DNA of 64,000 bases from NCBI RefSeq assembly GCF_910592395.1, contig NC_088318.1:11470349-11534348 (forward strand). Direction: 5' to 3'. The DNA is from Lineus longissimus. Lineage: Eukaryota; Nemertea; Pilidiophora; Heteronemertea; Lineidae. This document shows, piece after piece, positions 50,008 through 62,594 of the stretch (positions are counted from its first letter, which is position 1; the number at the start of each line of letters is the position of its first letter). A program made the translations under genes and the position numbers. The notes beneath the pieces are model-generated. The model was given only the letters and a program-made list of their open reading frames with translations. It had not been told where the DNA came from and searched no databases.

Positions 50008-50256
50008 TTATCTACAAATTAGAGAAAGTAAGTGCTAGGAATAAATGATGAACCCATGTTTTAATTACAACCTATATATAGCTAGTTGTTTTTGTTAAAC
50101 AAATTTTAAATCTAATTTTAAGAGTGAATAATGGTAGTTATATGAACCGAAAAAAAAACAAAACAAAAAAAATCCTTTTTGTAGTTTGAAAATTTGGTTT
50201 TGTTTTATTGTATGTATGTATTACTCATTTATTAATTTTAAATTCTTATATTTCAG

Positions 50257-50631
50257 AAACAAAGGTGCTATGATCACGTGCTGTTTGCGATCGGCGGGAA
50301 CGATTTATCTATGTGCCCCCAGCCGATACAAGTCTTCAAGCGACTGAAGAACCTGGTCGGCAAGTGCCAGAAGCAGGGGCCACGAGCAAGCATAACTTCG
50401 CTTATGGAAAGATTCAACACAAGCAAGAGTCGCTGCAGAGTCCCCGAGAAGTACAACAAATGTGTCGCCAAGATCAACGCGTTATTGAGAAAAGATAAGA
50501 GAATCGACTTAATCGAACTTAAGTCTATCCACCGGCAGTCGCAGATGAAGAGTGATGGTGTGCATCTCAACGACGACGGACAACATAGACTGGCACGAGA
50601 AATCCGGGGCGGTATCCTTAGGAGGCACTAG
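50257..50631 (+). CDS. 3' exon of an SGNH-hydrolase-like gene (partial)
   Basis: A polypyrimidine/AG acceptor (ATATTTCAG) precedes an open stretch of 124 codons ending TAG. It contains AIGGNDLS, the block III G-x-N-D motif of SGNH hydrolases, and SDGVHLNDDGQHRLAREI, whose D-x-x-H supplies the catalytic Asp/His of block V. The block I GDS nucleophile motif should lie in an upstream exon and is not visible. Esterases of this type occur as ORF1 domains of CR1-type retrotransposons and in invertebrate repetitive families, so a mobile-element origin is plausible. Confidence 0.6.
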   Translation, partial: KQRCYDHVLFAIGGNDLSMCPQPIQVFKRLKNLVGKCQKQGPRASITSLMERFNTSKSRCRVPEKYNKCVAKINALLRKDKRIDLIELKSIHRQSQMKSDGVHLNDDGQHRLAREIRGGILRRH

Positions 50632-51407
50632 GCCTTTGGTGCAGCATTAATATACGGCCCTTTTCAGGGCCCTCAAAAATGTAAAAGAGACAAATGTGCA
50701 TGGCCTACAGATATTTCTAAGCAAGTAATAAAAATAAAGAAATAAATCGACAAACTCAGCTTTTGCAATAAATTCACGCAAAGCACGGTATACATGTATA
50801 TTGAGAGTTAATTTAGGTATAAATCTCATCATCCATCTGTATATATAGATATACGGTCAAATGATGGAACAATTAATTTGAGGCAGTTCAATGCATATAT
50901 ATCGGGTGTCCCAAAAAAAATGTCCCAAAGTTCGACGGGTATAGCTGTTGGTGGACTGATCTCTTTCAAAATTCTCACAGTTCAATACTTCAAGATATTG
51001 TAAATATGATGGCATGGGAACCAGTCCTCCCGACCATTGTAGTATACACAGTGTATGACACTGACGATCTTAGTGGCGCTATAGGAGCAATCTTTCGCTC
51101 AAATCAAGTAAATATCTCTGGGTACAATAAACCTAAACAGACATGTTTGGTGTCATTTGAAAGGAAATTTCATAGAGATTCCAACCATGCAATTCTGACC
51201 CTAGCAGAGAACATTATACCAACTTTTTTAGGATTTTAACAAAAAATGGGGCCGGGCGTTTTTCGTAGGGGCGGGCGGGGACGATCACCAACTTTTTTTT
51301 TTATGTGGCCTAACCCAGGCCAGGACGACAAGAACCCCTTGCGCGCCATCAAACCGTATAAGTTTTTTTACCGGCAAACTGTGCTATAATGAATTTGTAG
51401 TCACCAC
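50632..51407. other. Noncoding stretch, nothing recognised
   Basis: This AT-rich sequence has GTGTCCCAAAAAAAATGTCCC-like simple repetition near 50930 and a G-rich patch at 51250-51285. An open frame at 51006-51239 shows no domain. Confidence 0.35.
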
Positions 51408-51562
51408 CCATGTAGCGAAACGTCCTCCATGTAGCGAAACGACCATACCCATCATGTAGCGAAACGACCCCACCCATGTAGCGAAACGACCTACCATGTA
51501 GCGAAACGACCGCCACATGTAGCGAAACGACTTGTAGCGAACTGGCAATGTAGCGAAACAGC
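51408..51562 (-). repeat. TTTCGCTACAT tandem array, right copy (inverted)
   Basis: Seven ATGTAGCGAAA words plus one TTGTAGCGAAC variant, with the same spacer order as 37371-37590 read in inverse. It ends 138 bp before the NBN start codon and so lies in or next to the NBN promoter. Confidence 0.85.
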
Positions 51563-51700
51563 CTGATACCGTCAAAGGTGGTTGTGTTCGCGGTTCCAGC
51601 CACGGCTCTTGTGGAAATTGGCCATGTAGTTTTTCGAAATGTAAAAAACGAAAGTGTAAAATTTCGTCTTTTTCTGTAAAAAATCCTCCATAAAACCAAG

Positions 51701-54700
51701 ATGTGGCAGCTGATTTCGTCTTCAGATAGTAAGTGAACAACTCCAGCCGACACATCCAAGTCGATTCATTGCGTTCTTTGACTATCGATCCGACCAGACC
51801 GACTTCCTTTCTTGTAAACCTGATTTCGGACAATATTTGGCTGAAAACAGTGTACATCTTATTGTCGGACGGGTTTGCAGTTTTTTTCCAGACCATTCAT
51901 ACTCTCTTATCGGAGCGACTTGACAATCACTGCCATTTCCAAAAAAATGTCATTAAACGAAAGTGATATGGGCTTGATTTGACATGCTTTCTGTTCTGTT
52001 TCCAGGTGGTGAAAGTTACCCGTTGTTTGTTGATGTGGAGAATGTGATTGGGAGGAAGGACTGTTCGATAGTTCTGAAGAATGATCCTGCGATCAGTCGC
52101 AAACATGCAGTCATCACAGTTACCCATCCAGACAACCATGTTGTAAGTATATTGGGAGGAAATATTTTGACATCACCTATCAGTACCGGTAGTTTCTCAG
52201 TTTCTTCGTTCGAGTTATGAAAAGGGCACAATGGTTTTGCAACTACATCTTACTAAGTGTGTATGTATCTTTCAGTCACATTCCCATGTACTTCCAACTG
52301 TGAAATTGAAGGACACTTCAAGATACGGATGCTTCGTTAATCATAAAAAAGTTTCAGAGGAATGTCTCCTCAGCTCTGGTGATTCGATTAAATTTGGCTC
52401 AGACAAAAGCAAATTCAGGTAAAGCCTTTCATTTTCAAAGACATTAAGTTCAAAACTTCAAATAATTATGGTGTGAAGTTTTTATCATTGCTTGGTAGTT
52501 GAGCCTCAGTTCAATTGACTCGGTCCACACATCTCCTTTGATTTGCAACTGGAGGGGTGTTTTAACGTGTTTAGAGAGGGCCTGCCTTTTCTCAATTTTT
52601 GTTTCTTGCCTGCCTTTTTTGTCCATCAAATGTGATTCTTCTTTAACACTGCCAGCTTAAAATATGAGCCGTTCATTGTGACAACATCGTGCCTAACTCC
52701 AGCCCTAAAGAAGTCGGTGAAGAGCGTCCTCCACCAGCTGGGTGGGCACGTGGTACAGGAATGGACGAAAGACTGCAGTATGGTCGTCATGAGTAACCTA
52801 AGCGTCACAATAAAGGTAAACTTTGCTGATAGTTCTTCACATTTACTCACTCGTGTGTCCTCTTTCCACTGCTCTTTAAAATTGTGCATGTTATTGATAG
52901 GCCAAGGTACATAGTATTCATGAGGTCATCTGTCGCAGTTCACGTGTCACAAGCATGTTTATCATTGACTAAGGCTCGAAAACGTGATTAGAGATATTGT
53001 GACATAGATGGCCCTGAAAGTGTTAACCTGGTTCTTGATTAACTTCAAGTTGGTTATTGTTAGGGTGTTTAATATTGATGCTCTCAAACCTTTGCAAACT
53101 CTTCATAATCTACTCTATTTCCTCCAGGTAATGTGTGCTCTGATATCCTGTGCCAATGTTGTGACGCCAGAATACCTCGCAAGGTACCTTGAAGCAACCA
53201 AGAACGGAGAAGCAAAGCCAGACCCATCAGAGTAAGTAAAACACTGCATCCAAACACCAGTCCAGCTTATACCATATTTGGAGTACAACCTACCGTAAGC
53301 TATTCATAGAGGGCTGAAACGAAAGGCCCACACTTCCCATTGTACCCTTTGAACACGGTTGATAGGACAGGATATTTGTTCACCTCTCTTTGTGAGTTGT
53401 TTGTGATTAAATGTTGCACTAACAACACTATCCAGCAGTGCTTTGATACTTTTGGGTTATTACGATGATTTGCATCACAAAATGGCAGACAGGAATGGCA
53501 ATAGAGCAATGTCTATTGCAACATCTGGTTCAGTGGTGAAATCCGCTAGATGTCACGAGCGACTTGGCTTTGTAATGTTTTCTGACGTTATCCGCCATTA
53601 CGTCATATAGATACATTACCTGATTATCAACCTCTCTTATTTCAGTTTCTTGCCTCCACTGGCCGAGTCGCAGATCACCCAAGATGAAGTATCATTCAGT
53701 GCTGATCCAAGCCGTCAAAATCTCTTCCAGGGGAAGATGTTTATCTTTCTAACATCAAAGCAGGTAAATATTGTGCAGGTCTAAAAATTGTCTCTTTTGG
53801 CTTAATACAAATTTATACCCCATTCTAAAAAGTGATTTGCATGACATCAGCACAAAAAGGGTTTAAATTCTCAGATGTTTACATTTCATATAAGTGACAA
53901 ACTGAGTTGTATTTGATTATGCAAAAAGGTCTCATTACACGATGCACTCTTTCAGTTCAAGAAGCTCAACCTTTCCATTGAGCTCGGCGGAGGTGTGCCA
54001 TTCCTCATGGAGGAGGGGACGGATGATAATGACGACAGTGTCCTGATCGCACCTGGTACATGTGTCATGGAGTGTAGTCCATCAGAGAACTCCCAGCAAC
54101 TCTCACAAAATGCGCAGGAGTGGATCTCACATGTGTTGGACTACCTGCAAAAGTGAGTGATTTCAAGTTCATTTCCTCCACTGATTTATAATACAAAAAT
54201 GCGTGTGGGGTTTTCCATTGCAAGTGGATAAAAAATATTGAATTGAAAGCTGAGCGTCAACAAGGACATTATTACCTCTATAGACAATATTGGTCGATTG
54301 TAATGCAAGTAGGAGGAAAAGGGAGACCCGAGGAAAATCCATGCTGTCATAGAAACCCACGACCTCAAGGGTGTCGGGCGCTGATGTTTCCGCTGCACCA
54401 CTCCACAGCTCAAGACTTTGGATCTCGCGTAACCAAACTTACCCTCGTATATTCTTCAGGAACAAAAAGAGACCAATTCCCGAGGCTGAGTTGGGTTTTG
54501 CGGCACTTTACAGCTCCACTGAAAAGTACTGCAACCCCGATTGTGTTATTGGTAAGTTTTCGTGATTGGAGACTTCATATCACATAACAAATTTATCATC
54601 CACAGTAGGTTCCACTTAACTTTAAGTTGTGATCTACGCCTTTCTATTCACCTGGTAGGTCATGCAGGCCTATCTTTCTTTCAAAAGATGTGGCTGTCAA

Positions 54701-57700
54701 AGCATTGTGACTTGCCCAAGGGCACAAGTATCGATTATCTTTTTAATGCTGAACTGTTTCTCCTTTTCCAGGTGGTCCACATCTTGGTGCTATTCCTGGG
54801 CAGACCCTATCACAACAGGTGGACCCAGATATCTCACAGTCTATGGCATACAGATCCCAGCAGTCTCAAGATATTGATAGGCAAGTTATTTTCTTACTCA
54901 GTCATTTTCGTTCTGTGCTGTGACACTCTTCTCGCTGTATCCCAGGACAGGCCAACGTTTTCCAACTCCTTCGTCATTGTGCGTGACTCTACAACAGTTT
55001 TAACCTGTGTTCTTGTAAATCTTCCTGCCAGTGCAATTGCAGTGAGTAGTTTGCAATATCAGGTGTAAATTTTACTTGGTCAGTAATGCAAAAATGCACT
55101 ACAGGTTGTGATAAGTCAAGATGGACCTGGAAAAGTTGTGCATTTATCTGTTAGATTTAACCTTTCGGTGTTTCCTCAGCGAGAGGACACGATGTCATAA
55201 GTCCCTTGTTATGTTTCAGCAAACACCAAGCTAGACCGAGCAGGGACGTCAAACCATCTGCGAGTGTCAAACCGGAGTTGATCCGGGTGAAGGAGGAACC
55301 CGTTAGCCAAATATTTGCAGCTGAAGAGTCTATTCATGAGAGGGAAATAGCAACAGCCAGCAAGAGAAAAAGGTAAGCCACAAAATATTGTTTATTCTGG
55401 TGACCTTGTACTTCCTTTCCTGGCATATTACTGCTTTCAATATGCAATCTTACCACTTGCTGTCATTCACTTTCCGGGTGTGCTAGGACTAGCAACGTAA
55501 TGAGTGATGATCACAAGAAATCAAATCAGCTTTTCTATCATCTAAGATGATCTGCAACACTTGATGGACTTGGTTTAGGCAATACATTAACACATAATGC
55601 ATGCATGGCCAACCATATTTGCAACAAATAACAAGGCCTCGTTTTCTGATTTATTTTTGCATCACAGGGGGCGTGATGATGAAGAAGAGGCACAAGAGCC
55701 AAACAGGAAGCAGGTCAAAGTTGAACGAAGATCGAGAAGCAAATCCACATCCCCTGGGCCGACAACCAAGAGAGAATTGAGAAGTACGAGCCCAGCAAAG
55801 AGGAATATCGATGACAATGACAACAAAATAGATTTTGATAGTGTACCTCCGAGGCGTGGTCGAAAGGAAAGTCAGCGGAAACGATCACCTGGTCCAACTA
55901 ATGCCCTTGGGGATAATGAGGCGAATGAGTTCTCTGCTTTTACTGGCCAAGAGAGAAACTCCAGACAAAGGTCACCAGTTTTTGAAGCTGCTGGTGAGTT
56001 TGGTGTTTCCCAAAGACTAGGGGGTCAGACAAAAGGTGAAGGATCACCTGAACCAGAACACGGTGATAATGAGTTTGATAGTGTTCCTGCTAGGAGTCGA
56101 CCTGGAAGGAATGCAAGGAAGAAATCACCTGCTCCTGTTGATATGGACAAAGGGAATGAGTTTGACAGTGTTCCTGCAAGAAGTGGACAAGGGCGAAATT
56201 TGCGGAAAAGATCTCCCACTCCTGTTGGTAATGATGAAACAAGTGAGCTTGATAGTGTTCCAGCGAGAACTGGAGTCCAGCGTGGTCGCAAGAGAGACAA
56301 GTTGCCCACAGCTGGTGATCTTTTTAGTGGGGCTAAAACTAGTGATGTTGTCCTTGCATCTGATAGTGACGATGGGACGGGTATGGCATTTGATTCTGTT
56401 CCACCAAGAAAGGCCAGGCAGCAGAAGAGGAAGACACCTTCTAGGTCACCTTCTCCTGGGGAAGGTCATAATGTTAGTGACTTTGATCAGCTTCCAGCAC
56501 GTAAAGGTGGACGCTCTAAACATCCCGTGACTGAAAAACCTGATGGAAATGGGGTAGATCAAAATCGAGAAAAAAGTTTTAAAAGAGAAGTTACTAATGC
56601 TGCCTATATTTCTGAAACTGTTACTGAAGACACAGACTTTGATGATCTGAAACATGTTGCTGCAGATTTTGATTTGGGAAAGGGACCTGGCGTCGCGGTC
56701 ATTGCAGAGTCGGATAATATAGATGCTGCTCCACCACGAAAATCTCATGCAAGTGTGAAACAGGAGCCTGCTGTGAGTCCCCCAGCACCTGTCCCTGAAG
56801 GTGGAGTTAGGATGAAACAGGACATCAAGCCTTCAACAAGTAGAAAGGTGTCCCCACGGAGATCAAATCTAAATACTGCACCAGAGGAAGGGTTTTTGAC
56901 GACAACTAGACCGAATGAGGTGAGTTGTTCTAGATGGTGGTGTTCAATTCAACTCTTTAATACTAGTATCAGAGACTTAAAAACCATTGCCTTTTTGCAA
57001 GATAAGACTCTTGTATGCTTCTCTGCATATAGAATATAGATCGGTACTGTTGAGGTTTTAAAATACCACCAATAAGGTTATTTTGAGCCCTGATTTATTT
57101 TCAGAACTTCATCAAAACTGAAGAAAACCAGTTCGATCCAGATGTTCCAGCTGCCTGTGCCAAGATTAACTACACATCATTGGTCGTACGCAGACAGAAA
57201 CCAACCAAATCTGGGTCAACTATGCCCCCAGCTTGGAAGGGAATGCCGGTGAAGAACTTCAAAAGATTCAAAAAGGTTGGTCACGTATTTCATTGCCTTC
57301 AGGTCGTTGTAAGAGTTAGGGTCATTATTCGTTTCCAGGCCTGGTCACTCACTACTTAGTTTCTCAACTGTTCAAGGCTTGTTATGTACAGACTTCGTAG
57401 CTGCCTCCCGCTCAGCATTGACGATGCTGCTGGCGATTAACTTATCCCAAAGCATTAGTGAGAAAGCGTATGGTAGAGCATGATTAGAACAGCTGATATG
57501 TTAGTATCTAACTTGTTCCAGGTGCTGCATAAAGGTAGCGATGACCTACCCAGGGTTATTGGTGGCCGCGACCTTGTCCCGCATGCTAGCTTAGCCAAGC
57601 GACAAGTGATGGAGAAGTTTGCGGCGGACCTTCAGATGACCCAGCATGAAGAAGAGGAGGATGACTGTCAAGACTTGTTTAATGCCGTCAGGTGAGTTTA

Positions 57701-57859
57701 TTGATGTCTATCTGCATTTGCTTTTGCCTTCTGACTTGTGAGCATCTCTTGCTCACGGACACTGAGATGAGACACGGTTGATCATTACTTCAAAATGATT
57801 CTTTTCATCATTGACTTTGCAGTGTTCCTGAGAGGCGTGGACGAGGGAGGAAGAGGTAG
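51701..57859 (+). CDS. NBN: Nibrin, MRE11-RAD50-NBS1 complex subunit, complete (956 residues, 14 coding exons)
   Basis: Exons: 51701-51728, 52006-52142, 52276-52418, 52656-52815, 53128-53231, 53646-53763, 53956-54152, 54460-54551, 54772-54880, 55220-55372, 55668-56919, 57105-57275, 57522-57691, 57823-57859 (TAG); total 2871 nt, in frame. The start MWQLISS matches the conserved nibrin start MW-x-L. An FHA domain (VIGRKDCSIVL, ISRKHAVI, SRYGCFVN) is followed by the BRCT region (LHQLGGHVVQEWTKDC, APGTC, RPIPEAELGFAA). The C-terminus has KNFKRFKKV, the MRE11-binding motif, and the acidic EEEEDDCQDLFNA, the ATM-recruiting motif. Nibrin acts in the nucleus in double-strand-break sensing and checkpoint signalling. 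Oddities: intron 9 uses a GC donor (AG/GCAAGT at 54881), and the 1252-nt exon 11 carries repeats of FDSVPxR...RKRSPxP that I do not know from vertebrate nibrin; length exceeds the human 754. Confidence 0.95.
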
Positions 57860-58198
57860 TGGTCATAGTCGATTGTCTCTACTGCCAGTCATTAGATGGA
57901 CCAATCTTCTGGAGAAGAATCCTCAACATCAATCATGCCTTCTGTACTTGTGTTCGTTTGATACATCCTGGACTCTTATCCATTCGGAAACCATTCACCT
58001 TACCAAAAACTTCAAAGCTTTTTCCTCTGATTTAGTTAATCGCCTGTTAATGTATAATGGTGATTGAAATATCTTTGTGGATAAAGGAGTCTTAGATTTG
58101 AGTATGTTACGCCCGGGTAGGTAGTTGCCAATGATTGATGCTCCTATCAACGTGAACCAATCAAGTGATTGTATTTTGTACATGTTTGTCAGGCTTGT

Positions 58199-58204
58199 AA
58201 TAAA
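58199..58204 (+). terminator. Poly(A) signal AATAAA, probably for NBN
   Basis: AATAAA lies 340 nt after the NBN stop codon on the coding strand. Confidence 0.4.
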
Positions 58205-58283
58205 GACAGTGTACAAGATATTTTGTGTAGTTTACTGAGATCTGAACTGAACATTATGGATTTGATAGTCACCAGTCTCATTA

Positions 58284-58450
58284 CCATGGAAACATGTATG
58301 GAAAAGGAGGAGACCGAGATGACATCAGCTCTAATCTCAACGATAACATCCTTCTCCTTTTCCATATATGTTTCCGTGGTTCTTACTTCCATAGTACTAT
58401 CCTCTCGCTACTAGTCTCATTAACACCGAAACATGTATGGAAAAGGAGGA
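58284..58450. repeat. Inverted plus direct copies of a 26-bp motif
   Basis: GGAAACATGTATGGAAAAGG at about 58288 recurs inverted (CCTTTTCCATATATGTTTCC) at about 58356-58375 and again in direct orientation at about 58428-58447. It looks like the residue of a small foldback element. Confidence 0.65.
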
Positions 58451-58459
58451 TAAGTGCGC

Positions 58460-61400
58460 TGCATGTCAGGTAATCGGCCGGCCTGCGACCACCAGCCACG
58501 TCCACTGGACATCAACGACAAGTACAGGTGGAGGAACGCATGAGTTCCAAACCAAATCCATGCCCAGCACAAAAGAACAGTAAAACTGGCGGACGCGTTT
58601 GTTCATTCACAAAACTTTCCACCGGAGGGAACGGACTTCGCCCTACCTTCCCTGACAAGTAAACGCATTCGCCGAACGACAAACGAACGAATAACGGGTG
58701 CGAACTGACAACAACGAATCTGACATTTTGCTCTCCGCTGGACATCTGTTAACGCAATCCGCTAAGGTGTGACTGACTTGCACTTTACGAACGGAGTACA
58801 CTGATGGTTCAGAATGCAGCTTTAACCCGAGAGCTTTACAGACCTGCTACTGCACGTCGCGCCCGCTGTATCCAGCTGTTGCCATGGTTACAAGACTTAA
58901 TAGATACCTTGATGCAACGTTGAGAGATAGGATATTAAAGTGTTGGTGGTGATGATTGATGAGGATCCTTTTGAGTGGCAACGATGATTTCGTCAGAGAG
59001 TTTTCACCAATCTGTTCGCTCTCATCTGATCAGATGTGCTCATTTGCAACACTGCCCAACTTATCTCCTACTTACCTATTATATACGTCCCCCAAAATCA
59101 GCAAGACAACTCAATATGCAGGACTTTCCAACTACTGGAAGCAGCCGCATGCTTGGGCGCCAAGCTAGGGGGCAACAGCCTTAAAACCGCCAGGCTACCA
59201 TAGACCGGAAAAGATTGCTTCTTTGACAACAAATCCTACCTCGAGTCGTACCTCGACCGGTTTATCTTATGTTCTCAACAGCACCATTCGTTGCTGGTTG
59301 CTAAGGAAACTGTTTTCCAATACGTATACTAGTATATAGGCTACCTCAATAGAGAGTACAGCGTCGTGGCAGTGTTTGGTAACTGTCACATCAGAATGCA
59401 TTGTTTAAGGACGCCCGGGAAATCTTGATGGTAGATTTCTGAGTCTAATTAAAGGCACCCACTAGTCACTAACTGCATCTAGAACAGATACCAGTAACCA
59501 TTAGGTGAGCGAGCGATGGCTGTTTGGCAAGCCTGAAACGGACGGAAATATTACTCGCGCTGAATTGTTGCCAACATTTCCGTGTGAAATGAAATCGACG
59601 GACCAGGACCTCGTCCCGTTGTTCGAGCATTCTTAACACCAAAGGTAGGAATTTCGAAAAAAAGTGAAAACGCGCGTAAATTTCACTCTGCGTCGTGATG
59701 CCCCGGCATTCATTGCGACACGTCTTGTTGTAACCGACTGTGAGAAATCAGTGTCAAAAGCGCCATGATCGATATTTCATGGATTGCCCACACATGTATA
59801 AGCTTATGGGTCTAATAATCATTCATAGCACAATCAATAACTGTGTTGGTGCACAGATTCATGTACCAATAATACACCTATTTGGCAGACCGACATCTAT
59901 CGTTTGCCAGTGTTGTAGCGAGGCCGGGAGCCTGCTCCCTCAGCCTGCCACGATTGGTCTTGCTTTCTCCACGGACAGACAACGTGCGAGCCCGGAACGC
60001 AAATCAACCAGACAGAGAAGCTGGGTTAGATTCTCCAATATAGGTATTTCACGCGAACAGTTGGTTGCCAAGGAATCCGCCATTGCTATCTTGGTTCAGG
60101 GTGAACACGCTGCTTGATGGTATACGTCGATACCAGTCCAGGCATCGGAACTAACCGCTTTTAGCCGTGGCAAGGTATATAGAAGAGGATATCGTGCAGT
60201 AGATGGACGCAAATGTGGGAATAATCACTGAAGAGGTAAATATTATTGGTGTTTTGTAAAGCATTCCTGTAACTGCCTTCTTCCTATTTTCCTTATGTAG
60301 TGGCTGAAATGGTATATGAAATGGTCTTGAGAGCGCATACTGATAACCCGCAATGGTGCGGACAAGGAGTGTAATACATTCTATGTGGATGTTGGAATGA
60401 TAAGCGTCAGAAAAGGATCAGTGGTTACAACGAGTAAACGTATCTGTGAATATATTCGTTAGCCGAAGCCAGTGATCGAATCAGTTTTTTTTACTTCTTC
60501 GCCGTCATTCGAGAGGCGGAGTATATTGAGAACCACTGGTTATATACCAGGATGACCGCTTTCATGATGAAGTCTCTGGTGTGAAAGCATTACCGATTAC
60601 CAAGGTTGCAGATAGGCGGAAAAGTGCGTTACTTGGATGTGGGAATGACGAGATGATATCCCTGTGATGGTGGAAGAGGTGAGATCATGAAGTGTTTACA
60701 AAAAGCATCATTGCTTGGGCGGGTTTCTAACTGCATGCTCTTGTTAGCCTTATGGATGCGAAAGCTTTAGTGTGACGTCCACTATATGTACTGCTGAGCA
60801 TAAGTTGTTCCGGTATATAAAGGAATACACCGGAATCTGTCGCACGTTTGTGTATCGGGAGTTTTGCGAAAACTCCCCATTAGCCGTTTACGCGTTCTAA
60901 AACAGCTACCCTAATAATAACTAAATACATGTAGTTCGCTCTAATTTAAAATTATGTTGTCAATCACCAGGATGCTACAGGAAAAACAACTCCGTAATTA
61001 CGGATGAGGCAGTTTAGTGATGGTAGATGTTGCAATGCATTGCATGCATGATAACCTTATAGCGCGTAAAAGATTAACAACCATGGAGTGATAAGGATGC
61101 TTCATCTTCATCTCGTACTTGGTGTACGAAAGGTTGGAACCGCAGCTACGCTTGTCCGATCAATAGTTCCCTGTACCCTCGAGCTTGTGCCGTGATGTGC
61201 CAAAGACCATGCAGACGGTGGGGTTCTATAGCGTAGATACGTCGTCGAGAGTGATGTTCTGATAGTCGTACAGCTATCAAGACGATGATATATCCAGATC
61301 GGGTCTTTCAAATAAATAGACTGTTATATACATGTCTTTAACCATGCGATAACGTCTATAAATTATCACATTTGACTTGTTGACGGTGTGAATGCTGTGC

Positions 61401-62073
61401 TGAAATGTCTTCCGATGAAAAGATGAAAACAAAAATGACAAAGTTGCTGATGGATTTTCCTGTCTTCGGTGATATCGTAAATGACAGCCCGCTACCCTAT
61501 TCCCCTCTCGGCCTATGTCGGCTGTCTATCTGACATCAGTACGAGACAGCGTCAAACCTTCGTAGTAATTCGGGCAAACAACCAGAGCTTCCGACTCATG
61601 CTTACAGACCTTTCAACAACATGCCGACAGGCAATGACGAAGAGCGATAGATAAATACAAATTCATGGGACTGTATTGAAACATCTATGTATATCAATGC
61701 TTGCGTCATATTGACAAAGCATTCTATCATTAATCATGTTTGTAGTAGATCACATATTCATTGTATCGATTGGACTCTTTCCACTGGATCATCAATTCGG
61801 CTTGTTGTCTCCGTGGGAACATGGCAAGCGCGACTCTGGAAAGGGATGAAAAAAGAGATTTCCGTGCTTTCATCCATGATTATTCCCAACACACAATCGG
61901 GCTTCTGGGCCATTAAATCACCATGAGCGAAAACAATGAGTGAGCACTTCTTCCACCAAGTGGACAATCAATATTGTACACCACATAACGCCGATATCAA
62001 GTTGATAGCAATGACACAACATGATGATAAACCACTCAGTAAATGTTGCCATGCGTTACTTTGTAGCCAGTAC
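58460..62073. other. Long intergenic region, no gene recognised
   Basis: About 3.6 kb between NBN and the DUF1295-like gene. Open frames are short and lack domain signatures (for example 58745-58512 minus and 59740-60117 plus). No tRNA-like, array or clear promoter structure was seen. Confidence 0.4.
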
Positions 62074-62450
62074 TAATGCAAGTATCAATTCGTGTCTTGT
62101 ACCCCCCCCCCCCCTCCTCAAAGGTACGACACCTTATCACCCTATAACGACATCTTAAGGCTCAAGCATCACCCTTTTTTCACCAATGCTACTTTTTCTT
62201 TCGTCAAGACAACACCATCAACAATATATCAGTTATCACCGTCATATAAAGTAACTGAACTAATTTTACTGGGTAAGGCTGTATGTTCGACAAGACATCG
62301 ACACATTAGCATCCTTATTCTTTCCAGCCTTGCCAAATTTTCACTAAAGGAAAAATAAATACTACTCAAGCATCGGCAAAGATTAGTGGTGATAGCTTAA
62401 CTACCCTTGAGGAGGGGGGGGGGTACAAGAAACGAATTGATACTTGCATA
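62074..62450. mobile_element. MITE-like inverted-repeat element with C/G tracts in its termini
   Basis: The left terminus ATGCAAGTATCAATTCG, followed by TCTTGTA, a C tract and TCCTCAA, is mirrored at the right (62405-62450) as TTGAGGA, a G tract, TACAAGAAACGAATTGATAC. The arms are about 47 bp and the 280-bp centre has no coding signal. No target duplication is evident. Confidence 0.65.
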
Positions 62451-62594
62451 AATTTCAACCAATTTCTTTTTTTCTTCCACGGATGACATCTAATCTGACC
62501 CTGACCGGCGAGATGTAGCCTGGACATGCTAAAGAGGTGCAGCTTTGACGGGAAGAGCCATTACGTTTGTGCTTTCTTGACATGCAGTGAGCAT

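Noticed and set aside
58512-58745. 77-codon minus-strand frame downstream of NBN
   Set aside because: No recognisable domain, no upstream exon, no codon bias evident.
59740-60117. 125-codon plus frame in the NBN to DUF1295 interval
   Set aside because: Composition looks random, no motif or splice context.
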